Of a DNA stretch of 36,434 nucleotides, positions 1-6,592 are shown in pieces (within the stretch, counting starts at the first letter, position 1; every line of letters begins with the position of its first letter). Made by a program: the position numbers and the translations under genes. The notes under the pieces were generated by a model that was not told the origin of the DNA, did not search any database, and saw only the letters and a program-made list of their open reading frames with translations. Location of the stretch: assembly GCA_002352145.1 (NCBI GenBank), contig DEHX01000116.1, forward strand, positions 1-36,434, written 5' to 3'. This stretch comes from Chitinophagaceae bacterium UBA2789. GTDB taxonomy: Bacteria > Bacteroidota > Bacteroidia > Chitinophagales > Chitinophagaceae.

Positions 1-219
1 GCAATTGCCTTCAATATTATACTCCGTAGTGATGATCTTTTTAATCTGCCGCACATCATCGTAGCGGATATGCCGTTCATCAGGGCGGGGGTGTACTGTT
101 ACCCCATCGGCGCCGAAACGCTGGGCATCAATGGCCGCTTTTATTACATCGGGGTTATTGCCGCCCCTTGAATTGCGAAGTGTTGCAAACTTGTTGATAT
201 TGACCGATAGTTTCGTCAT
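1..219 (-). CDS. pdxJ: Pyridoxine 5'-phosphate synthase PdxJ (N-terminal part, runs off the window)
   Basis: PdxJ condenses 3-amino-2-oxopropyl phosphate with 1-deoxyxylulose 5-phosphate to make pyridoxine 5'-phosphate, the ring-closing step of the DXP-dependent vitamin B6 pathway in the cytoplasm. The 73 visible residues start at an ATG (positions 217-219) and read [20 protein letters not shown], followed by a [10 protein letters not shown] segment. Both are hallmarks of the PdxJ phosphate- and substrate-binding TIM barrel, including the N-terminal Asn residues and the Arg/Asp/Glu/Arg cluster. The gene is cut by the window edge, so about two thirds of the usual 235-245 residues are missing. 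It is divergent from the next gene across about 100 bases in which I see no exact TAnnTTTG promoter. Confidence 0.93.
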   Translation of the reverse strand, partial: MTKLSVNINKFATLRNSRGGNNPDVIKAAIDAQRFGADGVTVHPRPDERHIRYDDVRQIKKIITTEYNIEGNC

Positions 220-320
220 TGTGTAAAATTACTATTCCGTCCAATAAGATGTGTTAAATGACTGATTTGTATTCTGGCATTGATTTGTTACATTTATTTA
301 TCCAAAATCATTAATACTTT

Positions 321-926
321 ATGCGAAAAAATTGTTTTCTGCTGCTGTTCCTTTTTATTGCTGCATCAGTAACAGCACAGCCATTTAACCTTGATACTTC
401 CATCAACCCGGTGGAGATCAAACTCCGGCCTTTCAAACCTACACACAAAGATTCTGCTCTTCAAAAGGGCCGAATGAATATCATACGGGTAACGCAGGTA
501 AAGGACACACTGTACTATTTTGTGCAGGGGGCCAGTATCTATTCACCGGTGTTTGTGGGTGTTACTTCACTGGATCCGGCCAACAAGATCAAAGTGCAGC
601 TGCATAAAATGAACTGGCAGAATGCCAGCCGTAGCGGCACCACAGACGACAAAGGGCAGTGGAGTGAGAAATTTAAAACCGAAAATGATTTTGGCATCAT
701 GGTCATTCCCGGCAGCAAGCCTGCCAAGTACAGCATACTGGTTTGGGTGGGCGATGAACCCAAGATGGAATTGCCATCTGTATTCAGCGGAGATGCCAAA
801 GAAGACAAAGCCGCAGATAAAGGGGGAAAAGGAGGATCCGGCAATACACTGCTCTATGTGATTATTGGCGTACTGGCTGTGGCAGTGGGATTCTTGTTTT
901 TCAAGATGAAAAATAAAAAAGCATAA
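321..926 (+). CDS. Exported, C-terminally membrane-anchored protein of unknown function
   Basis: I do not recognise a family for this 201-residue protein. It starts with a clear Sec signal peptide (charged RK, hydrophobic core, likely cut after SVTA at about residue 19). A periplasmic region of about 130 residues is probably beta-rich. After it comes a Lys/Asp/Gly-rich linker (about 155-172), then one hydrophobic helix (about 176-194) followed by KMKNKK. It should therefore sit in the inner membrane with its bulk in the periplasm and a short basic cytoplasmic tail. The next gene begins 31 bases downstream in the same direction, so the two are probably cotranscribed. The ATG start is the only one that keeps the signal peptide. 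Confidence 0.75.
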   Translation: MRKNCFLLLFLFIAASVTAQPFNLDTSINPVEIKLRPFKPTHKDSALQKGRMNIIRVTQVKDTLYYFVQGASIYSPVFVGVTSLDPANKIKVQLHKMNWQNASRSGTTDDKGQWSEKFKTENDFGIMVIPGSKPAKYSILVWVGDEPKMELPSVFSGDAKEDKAADKGGKGGSGNTLLYVIIGVLAVAVGFLFFKMKNKKA

Positions 927-957
927 CATTCAATAATAGCTAAAAAAAACTTAGTAT

Positions 958-1647
958 ATGAAACGTTATTTTCTTACACTCATATTGGCCATTGGATTTA
1001 TGATACGTCCTGCTTCGGTACAGGCACAGTCTTACGATCTGATAGAAGATGCACTGGAGCAAACCATGCAGGCTTTGGAAAACCTGCTGGGGGATATGGA
1101 AGGTTTTGAAGAAGGCGTGGCGCCTGCCTTTGAGCAGTTTCGTGACTGGATGGAAACTGCCCGTTCTGGTCTTGACCTGTACAATAGTATGCAGGCACTT
1201 GACAACAATGAATGTGTGCCAGATTTTACTACACCGGCAGAAGCAATGATGCCCAGTGGTTGCCGTTCCAATGAGGAATGTGCCGGTTGTTATGAAGAGC
1301 CGGTAAGAAGACTGAATGTCGTAAGAAAGAGTCTAGCCCGGTTGCGTTGTATCTATACCAATACCAAGCGGTTTACAGATGCAGCCCTCTCTTTCGGCGA
1401 TAATGTATCCGGCATACATGGCGCATCAGGCCTTGCCTGGCAATCGGAGCGGAGAGGTATAGAACAGAGCTGGCGCAATTTTGAACAGACCTACGACAGA
1501 AAATATACTGACCTGATCGCTTCTATGCAGGTAGCTCTGAATGGAATCAACCAGTGCGAAAGCCGTTTTGGTATGCGGGACTGGTACCAGCGGTTTGGTA
1601 TCCTTTACCTCGAGATCATGAAGGAGAAATACAAACGGTCTGAATAG
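958..1647 (+). CDS. Secreted, helical, cysteine-containing protein of unknown function
   Basis: This 229-residue protein has no family I recognise. A signal peptide covers about residues 1-23 (cut near VQA/Q). The mature part is mostly predicted helix, with amphipathic stretches rich in Glu, Met and Arg. A central cluster of cysteines runs from about residue 81 to 125, including NECVP, SGCRSNEECAGCY and LRCIY, with one more Cys near 201. That spacing suggests disulfides in the periplasm. It follows the membrane-anchored protein at 321-926 by 31 bases and probably shares its transcript. It ends exactly where the convergent DUF2452 gene ends: the two stop codons are adjacent, with no terminator between them. 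Confidence 0.72.
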   Translation: MKRYFLTLILAIGFMIRPASVQAQSYDLIEDALEQTMQALENLLGDMEGFEEGVAPAFEQFRDWMETARSGLDLYNSMQALDNNECVPDFTTPAEAMMPSGCRSNEECAGCYEEPVRRLNVVRKSLARLRCIYTNTKRFTDAALSFGDNVSGIHGASGLAWQSERRGIEQSWRNFEQTYDRKYTDLIASMQVALNGINQCESRFGMRDWYQRFGILYLEIMKEKYKRSE

Positions 1648-2436
1648 TTATAACTCTTTCCAGGTATGATCGGCCAGTAACTGTACGGCGGCTACAAACT
1701 TTTTAAAAGGGCCGCTGTTTCCCCATTCTTTGGGTGATACCAATGAAAGCATAAAGCTGTCATCCTGCTTTTCATAGAGGTAATAAATTTGGCCAATATT
1801 GGGTTTGAAAGAAAGTCTTGCATTATAGATCATCATAGACAGCTCTTTCCGCTTTTGTATTTCATGTGCCTGTAAGGCCAGCAGTTCAATTTGTTTACGG
1901 ATCTGGTCCAGCTGCATATTGGTCTGCTCTTCCATGGCAGTAAGCGCCTTGTGCTTGATAATGCCTTCTTCGTTCGGTTTTATTACTGCACCTGCTACCG
2001 ATGCTGAATAGGGAAGCACACTCAATTGTTTGTGATAAACCTCTGTATTGGTGTAAGCGGTGCCGTCTTCTTTTTGTCCCTGCTGCGTAATCTTCAAATA
2101 ACCATTAGGCATGATCTCATGCACCACATGCAGCACCACTTCTCCTTTTTTGTAAAAATGAATTTCAAAAGTAATCCCGTCGGGGATGACGGCCTGTACT
2201 TTATCAGCCAGCAGATGATCGTTGAAGTCATTTAGTCCGCCATCAACCAGTATTTTATAATTGGCGGCGAAGGCCTGGTTTTCTAATGTAACCCAGTTGT
2301 GATAGATGGCCAGTTCTTTGGTATCGGGTACGGCTTCAATTTTATAAATACCACTTTTGGGACGATCTCCGTTCTCATAGGTTCCTTTTTCGGGAAACAG
2401 TTGCCAGGAAGCAAGAAAATTATAGGCTTGTACCAT
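1648..2436 (-). CDS. DUF2452 domain protein with an added N-terminal domain
   Basis: Residues 141-262 match what I know of DUF2452 (Pfam PF10504, also in human C1orf50): an LPYSASVAGAVIKP opening, a helical stretch, a YNARLSFKPNIGQIYYLYEK block, then SLVSPKEWG and a C-terminal DHTWKEL. The function of DUF2452 is unknown. Flavobacterial members I recall are only about 130-150 residues. The first 140 residues here form an extra beta-rich domain (WQLFPEKGTYENGDRPKSGIY onward), perhaps a lipocalin-like barrel. There is no signal peptide, so it is probably cytoplasmic. The gene stands alone and converges on 958-1647. The ATG at 2434-2436 begins directly at the conserved start of the N-terminal domain. 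Confidence 0.75.
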   Translation of the reverse strand: MVQAYNFLASWQLFPEKGTYENGDRPKSGIYKIEAVPDTKELAIYHNWVTLENQAFAANYKILVDGGLNDFNDHLLADKVQAVIPDGITFEIHFYKKGEVVLHVVHEIMPNGYLKITQQGQKEDGTAYTNTEVYHKQLSVLPYSASVAGAVIKPNEEGIIKHKALTAMEEQTNMQLDQIRKQIELLALQAHEIQKRKELSMMIYNARLSFKPNIGQIYYLYEKQDDSFMLSLVSPKEWGNSGPFKKFVAAVQLLADHTWKEL

Positions 2437-2593
2437 ATTTTGATAGCTGAGGCCTGATGCGAGGCTGAATCAGGCTGCAAAGATTTTGTTTTCTGAGCAC
2501 TTAACAAAGTAAAAGCTGCTTTGTTGGGGGATACTTTAACACAAACGAACTTTTTTAATCAACTATATTTACAGGCCAGCAATAAGATGTAAA

Positions 2594-3658
2594 ATGAAAA
2601 GCTACTTTGGCTCCTTTTATTTTTCACATGGTACTGAAGCTGCAGAAGCAACGGTGCTTGTATTCGACAAAAACCTCAGCATTGGTTATCGCAATCCTGA
2701 CGGTACTACTTCTACCATCAACTGGTTACTGAAGGATGTAGAAGCTTCTTTTGAGTTTGGCCGTCAGCAAACAAGGCTGCGGCATGCTGGTGGTGGCGGT
2801 GAATTATGGATCGAAGGAAATGATGCGGCCAATTTTGTAAAAGAAAGACAGGAGGAACAAAAAAAGGCCTGGTACAAAAAAAGCAGCGGCAAAGAGTGTA
2901 TAAGAAACAGTTTATTGTTACTGGGACTGGCAGGGTTACTTGTATTGCTTTACCTGCTTATTGTTCCCTGGTTATCGCAAAAACTGGCTTCAAAGATTTC
3001 ACCTAATACTGAACAGCAGATTGGTGATGCCGTGTATGATGCTATGGGATTGCGCAGTATGGAAGACTCCACCGCTACGCTGCTGCTCAACGATTTTTTT
3101 GCTGCAATGGAAGTTCCTACAGCTTATCAAATCAGGATATCGGTGGTGAATGACAATGTGGTGAATGCTTTTGCCTTGCCGGGCGGACGGATCGTGGTGT
3201 ACAAAGCTTTATTGCAGCAGATCAATTCTTACCCCGAGCTGGCTGCGTTGCTGGCGCATGAGTTTACCCATGTCAACAACAAACATTCCACCAAACGCAT
3301 ATTCCGTACCATGGGCTCAAAAGTCTTCTTAGGTTTGTTATTTGGCCGGTTTGGTAAAGTGACATCGGTAGTGGTGGATCATGCTGACGACCTGAAATCA
3401 TTGCATTATTCCCGCAGCCTGGAGAAGGAAGCCGATATGGATGGCCTGCAACTGCTGACACAGCGAAAAATTGATCCGGCAGGTTTTTCCGAATTGTTTA
3501 CTCACCTGAAACAAGCTGCTTCAGGTTCCGTAATGCCTGAGTTCCTTGCCAGTCACCCGGATATTGATAAGCGCATCGCTTATATTAAAGAAGCGTCAAA
3601 AAATGCGGAAGTAAGTGAAAATGTAAGGCTAAAAGCTATTTTTGAAGAATTAAAATAA
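2594..3658 (+). CDS. M48-family zinc metalloprotease, membrane-anchored
   Basis: This is an M48 peptidase (HtpX/Oma1/BepA group). The zinc motif is H222-E223-F-T-H226 within LLAHEFTHVNNKHSTKR, and E279 in SLEKEADMDGL supplies the third ligand, so the site looks active. Residues 1-90 form a small beta domain resembling the DUF7092-type N-terminus seen on such proteases. A linker with many Lys leads to one transmembrane helix (about 103-126), and the protease domain follows, predicted on the periplasmic side. By analogy with BepA/Oma1 it may degrade misfolded envelope proteins; that role is inferred. YbjQ starts 11 bases downstream and a thioredoxin-like gene follows, so the three probably form one operon. 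The length of 354 residues is normal for this architecture. Confidence 0.88.
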   Translation: MKSYFGSFYFSHGTEAAEATVLVFDKNLSIGYRNPDGTTSTINWLLKDVEASFEFGRQQTRLRHAGGGGELWIEGNDAANFVKERQEEQKKAWYKKSSGKECIRNSLLLLGLAGLLVLLYLLIVPWLSQKLASKISPNTEQQIGDAVYDAMGLRSMEDSTATLLLNDFFAAMEVPTAYQIRISVVNDNVVNAFALPGGRIVVYKALLQQINSYPELAALLAHEFTHVNNKHSTKRIFRTMGSKVFLGLLFGRFGKVTSVVVDHADDLKSLHYSRSLEKEADMDGLQLLTQRKIDPAGFSELFTHLKQAASGSVMPEFLASHPDIDKRIAYIKEASKNAEVSENVRLKAIFEELK

Positions 3659-3669
3659 ACCACAATCAT

Positions 3670-3987
3670 ATGCTGATCACAACAACCAGTGCCGTAGACG
3701 GCAGACCTGTACAAGAGTATCTCGGTGTTATCAATGCGCAAAGTATTATCGGCGCCAATATCTTTAAGGACATCTTTGCCGGATTGAGAGATGTATTTGG
3801 CGGCCGTAGTAAAACCTATGAGAAAGTACTGGAGCAAGCCAAGGAAGATGCTCTACGGGAGTTATCACAGAAAGCGCAGGCTATGGGCGCCAACGGCATT
3901 TTAGGTGTAGACCTTGATTTTGAAACAATCGGCAGCGGCGGCAGTATGCTGATGGTGATTGCCACCGGTACGGCTGTACGTTTATAA
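3670..3987 (+). CDS. ybjQ: YbjQ / UPF0145 family protein
   Basis: A 105-residue protein that matches the YbjQ family (DUF74, sometimes called heavy-metal-binding domain) along its full length: an MLITTTSAVDGRPVQEYLGV start, GANIFKDIFAGLRDVFGGRS in the middle, and AMGANGILGVDLDFETIG near the end. The family forms pentameric beta-alpha rings. Its biochemical function is not established, and the metal-binding label rests on weak evidence. No signal peptide is present. It sits 11 bases after the M48 protease and 7 bases before the thioredoxin-like gene, which strongly suggests translation from one mRNA. Confidence 0.92.
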   Translation: MLITTTSAVDGRPVQEYLGVINAQSIIGANIFKDIFAGLRDVFGGRSKTYEKVLEQAKEDALRELSQKAQAMGANGILGVDLDFETIGSGGSMLMVIATGTAVRL

Positions 3988-3994
3988 GTAGTGT

Positions 3995-4540
3995 ATGCAT
4001 AAAGTATTCTTTGCTTTACTGGCATCAAGCCTGCTTTCATCAGTTGTAGCTGGGCAAACAACACCGGTTACAACTGATGCTATTTTGCAGGAAGCTAAAC
4101 AACTTGCTTCGAAAGAGAATAAGAATATTCTTATCCTTTTCACGGCATCATGGTGCGGCTGGTGTCATAAAATGGATAAAAGTATTGATGATCCGTCCTG
4201 CAAATCTTTTTTTGAAGAGAATTACGTTATCCGCCACATTGTGGTGGATGAAACTAAGGATAAGAAGCATTTGGAAAATCCGGGTGGCGGTGAGATGAAG
4301 AAGCAATACCATGGGGAAGGCCTGGGAATTCCTTTCTGGCTGGTGTTTGATAAAGAAGGTCAATTACTGGCTGATTCAAAGATTCGTAAGGAAGGAGAGG
4401 GACCAGAAAAGGGTGAGAATACTGGTTGTCCTGCCACTGCGGAAGAGGTAGATCATTTTATTGCCGTGCTGAAGAAAACTTCCCGGATGACGGACGCACA
4501 ATTGGAAATTGTAAAGAAAAGATTCCGGAGAAACGAGTAG
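3995..4540 (+). CDS. Periplasmic thioredoxin-like protein (WCGWC active site)
   Basis: A 181-residue thioredoxin-fold protein with a signal peptide (about residues 1-20, cut before QTTPV). The active site is W53-C54-G-W-C57 in TASWCGWCHKMDK, typical of the Thioredoxin_7 / DsbD-gamma-like group. The cis-proline lies in GLGIPFWLVFDKEG. Such proteins reduce or shuffle disulfides in the periplasm. A three-residue YHGEGLGIP segment and a GENTGCPA insert near the C-terminus are extra to classic thioredoxin. It is the third gene of the M48-YbjQ operon (7 bases after YbjQ), so a role in envelope protein quality control is a fair inference. Its electron donor is not visible in the window. Confidence 0.86.
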   Translation: MHKVFFALLASSLLSSVVAGQTTPVTTDAILQEAKQLASKENKNILILFTASWCGWCHKMDKSIDDPSCKSFFEENYVIRHIVVDETKDKKHLENPGGGEMKKQYHGEGLGIPFWLVFDKEGQLLADSKIRKEGEGPEKGENTGCPATAEEVDHFIAVLKKTSRMTDAQLEIVKKRFRRNE

Positions 4541-4597
4541 CAACCTAAAGGCCATTTGTCTTCGTCAGGTAATAAATCATATATTTTATGAAATGAG

Positions 4598-4650
4598 CCA
4601 AAATACAATATTCATTTTCTTACTAATTTTTTAATGAATATTTATTTTGG
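4598..4650. repeat. Long A/T-rich inverted repeat upstream of 4691
   Basis: Positions 4598-4616 (CCAAAATACAATATTCATT) and 4633-4650 (AATGAATATTTATTTTGG) are reverse complements except for one extra C on the left, separated by 16 bases. The 18-19 bp stem lies 58 bases after the thioredoxin-like gene and 41 bases before the small secreted protein at 4691. There is no run of T directly after it, so a classical terminator is not obvious. It could be an operator for a dimeric regulator, a transcript-end hairpin, or a chance A/T-rich structure. Confidence 0.6.
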
Positions 4651-4690
4651 TTAATAACATGAGACAAATTTCTAAAACAAAAATATACTC

Positions 4691-5182
4691 ATGAAATATA
4701 TTCTCTCAGTTTTACTTTTAGTTTCTATAGCTGCTGCAGGCCAGGATTGTAAGCTGAACAGGGAGACCGACCCTTTCACCAAAGAAGTGAAGCTATCTAC
4801 CGGCTTTATTTTTGTTGAAGGTGGTTCCGTAACGGTTGATGCTGACAGCAAAGAGATCGTTGTACTTTTTTCCATTGAAGGTGCTGATAAATGTTTTGAT
4901 AATAATTCCACCGCCAGTATTGTTTTCGAAGGCATCAAATCCAAATCGGCCTCCCGGAATGGCGGTACGATGAACTGTGAAGGCCTTTTCCAGTTTGTTT
5001 TCAGAAACTCGGCCAGTACTACTACACTTTTACAGAAACTAATGACCCAAAAATTGGCTTCCATTGTGTTTACCGGCAACAATAAAAAAGAGTCGACACT
5101 AACTGTGGGTCCTCAGGAGCAGGAGGCCATTATGCGCTTAACTAGCTGCCTGGTTAACGAAGCAAAAACCCTTATTAAATAG
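4691..5182 (+). CDS. Small secreted protein of unknown function
   Basis: 163 residues, with a signal peptide of about 17 residues (cut before QDCKLN). I recognise no family. The mature part is probably a beta sandwich (alternating hydrophobic strands such as TGFIFVEGGSVTVDAD and EIVVLFSIEGADKC). It has four cysteines after the signal peptide (near 20, 67, 98 and 153), enough for two disulfides. The C-terminus is helical (EQEAIMRLTSCLVNEAK). It stands alone, preceded by the inverted repeat at 4598-4650 and followed by 200 bases before the next plausible start. The ATG used is the one that preserves the signal peptide. Confidence 0.7.
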   Translation: MKYILSVLLLVSIAAAGQDCKLNRETDPFTKEVKLSTGFIFVEGGSVTVDADSKEIVVLFSIEGADKCFDNNSTASIVFEGIKSKSASRNGGTMNCEGLFQFVFRNSASTTTLLQKLMTQKLASIVFTGNNKKESTLTVGPQEQEAIMRLTSCLVNEAKTLIK

Positions 5183-5380
5183 AAGGAATTCTACGACCTT
5201 ACAGCAGAAACACTTACCTGCACTATTGGGATTTACATTTCTTGTGGCAGGGTTACTACACAACAATCCAAAAGAATACTATTTGCAGCGGCCTTTTCCT
5301 GTCGTTACTTAGTGTTCCGATTTTGATAATGTTCAAACGTCCAGAATGTCCAATCACTAATCCATCCTTTGAAAAATCAA

Positions 5381-5842
5381 ATGACCATGTTCCTTGAAAA
5401 GACCCAAAATCCCAACCTTATGGAAAGACAACTAAACACTGGCTACGCCGGACGGATTCAACTCCGGCAACTGGTAAACGACTTGCTGAATAACTCCCTC
5501 CCAACTGCGATTCAGAACCGCAGCGATGTGGTAAATGAAGTTGGTGAGGGAGTTGTTCTACAGGGAATTGATACCAAAATGGTCAAGCTGCTGAACGAGG
5601 TCATCTTTACCGTATTAAATAATTCAAACAGGGGTGATATCCACATCCGTTCTGAGCGATACAAGGATCATGTGGAATTGCGTATCATCGATAAAAGTAA
5701 CTATAACGGGTACAGTCTATCCTTCAGCATAGGGGCCATTATACCGGATGCATCCCGTATCGGCGCTGATATCATGCTAATGAACCACCAACAAAGGGAA
5801 GCCACTGTTGTATTCTCTATACCGGGTAATTTCGCAGCCTGA
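5381..5842 (+). CDS. Stand-alone degenerate histidine-kinase ATPase-like protein
   Basis: About 153 residues from this ATG; other in-frame starts are TTG 5369, ATG 5387 and ATG 5420, the last opening with MERQLNTGYAGRIQL. The pattern follows a histidine-kinase C-terminus: a helical LRQLVNDLLNN segment, an N-box-like LLNEVIFTVLNNS, strands RGDIHIRSE and HVELRIIDKSN, then ATVVFSIPG at the end. Key ATP-binding features are missing. The N-box Asn that binds Mg is replaced (Thr in my alignment), and the DxGxG loop reads DKSNYNG. It probably does not bind ATP normally and may act as a dimerising or regulatory fragment. It converges on the LytTR regulator gene with only 3 bases between the stop codons. 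The family assignment is by pattern only. Confidence 0.6.
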   Translation: MTMFLEKTQNPNLMERQLNTGYAGRIQLRQLVNDLLNNSLPTAIQNRSDVVNEVGEGVVLQGIDTKMVKLLNEVIFTVLNNSNRGDIHIRSERYKDHVELRIIDKSNYNGYSLSFSIGAIIPDASRIGADIMLMNHQQREATVVFSIPGNFAA

Positions 5843-5845
5843 GTA

Positions 5846-6592
5846 TTATTTGCCTGCCAGGGATTGCTGCAAAAACTCCTTTTTTCGCCGGGCTACTTCT
5901 ACCCGGGAGCCGTCGCTCATCACTAATGTGCCCTGTTTGTCATAAGCATCTATATGTGCCGGATTGACCATGTGAGATTTATGCACCCGAAGAAATTTAT
6001 GTCCCTGTAAAATTTCATCATACTCTTTCAGTGTTTTGGCAGAAACAAATACTTTATTGCCAGATAGAAAAATATGGGTGTAATTGCTTTCTGCCTGCAG
6101 GCGGATGATCTCGTCCAGTTGTACATATTTTACTTCTGTGGCATCTGCCAGTGCTAGTTTAAATTTATCCTTGTTGCCCTGTGAAATATTCTGAATGAAA
6201 TTCCGGAACAGTAGTTGCCCGGCAGGTGCATAGATCCGCTTGGCCTTATATCTTTCTACTGCTTTTTTTAATTCAGTTTCATCAACCGGTTTTAATAAAT
6301 AATCAAGTGCACTGAAGCGAATAGCCTGTATAGCAAACTCATTGTAGGCCGTGGTGAATATTACTTCAAAATTCCAGTTATCAACCGTAGTCAGCAGGTC
6401 GAAGCCGCTCTGATGGGGCATTTGTATATCTAAAAACAGTATATCTGGTTTGAAAGACTGTATCAGCGGGATTGCTTCCTGAACGCTTCGGGCTGTTTTA
6501 ATAGCTGTGATGTCAGGACAATATTGCCCGATCAGCCATTGCAACAGGTCAATCGAAGATTGTTCATCATCTGTTATCATTGCTTTTATCAT
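5846..6592 (-). CDS. LytTR-family response regulator
   Basis: 248 residues, REC plus LytTR. The receiver domain (1-120) has acidic D8/D9, phosphoacceptor D55 in LFLDIQMP, T80/T81 in IFTTAYNE and K101 in YLLKPVDE, so it is complete. The LytTR DNA-binding domain covers about 143-245 (VKYVQLDEIIRLQAESNYTH, FLRVHKSHMVNP, SRVEVARRKK). Its ATG overlaps the stop codon of the upstream sensor kinase in the four-base arrangement ATGA (6589-6592), so translation is very likely coupled and the kinase is its cognate partner. Target genes are not evident. The LytTR family binds paired direct repeats, and none was recognised upstream of the local genes. Confidence 0.95.
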   Translation of the reverse strand: MIKAMITDDEQSSIDLLQWLIGQYCPDITAIKTARSVQEAIPLIQSFKPDILFLDIQMPHQSGFDLLTTVDNWNFEVIFTTAYNEFAIQAIRFSALDYLLKPVDETELKKAVERYKAKRIYAPAGQLLFRNFIQNISQGNKDKFKLALADATEVKYVQLDEIIRLQAESNYTHIFLSGNKVFVSAKTLKEYDEILQGHKFLRVHKSHMVNPAHIDAYDKQGTLVMSDGSRVEVARRKKEFLQQSLAGK

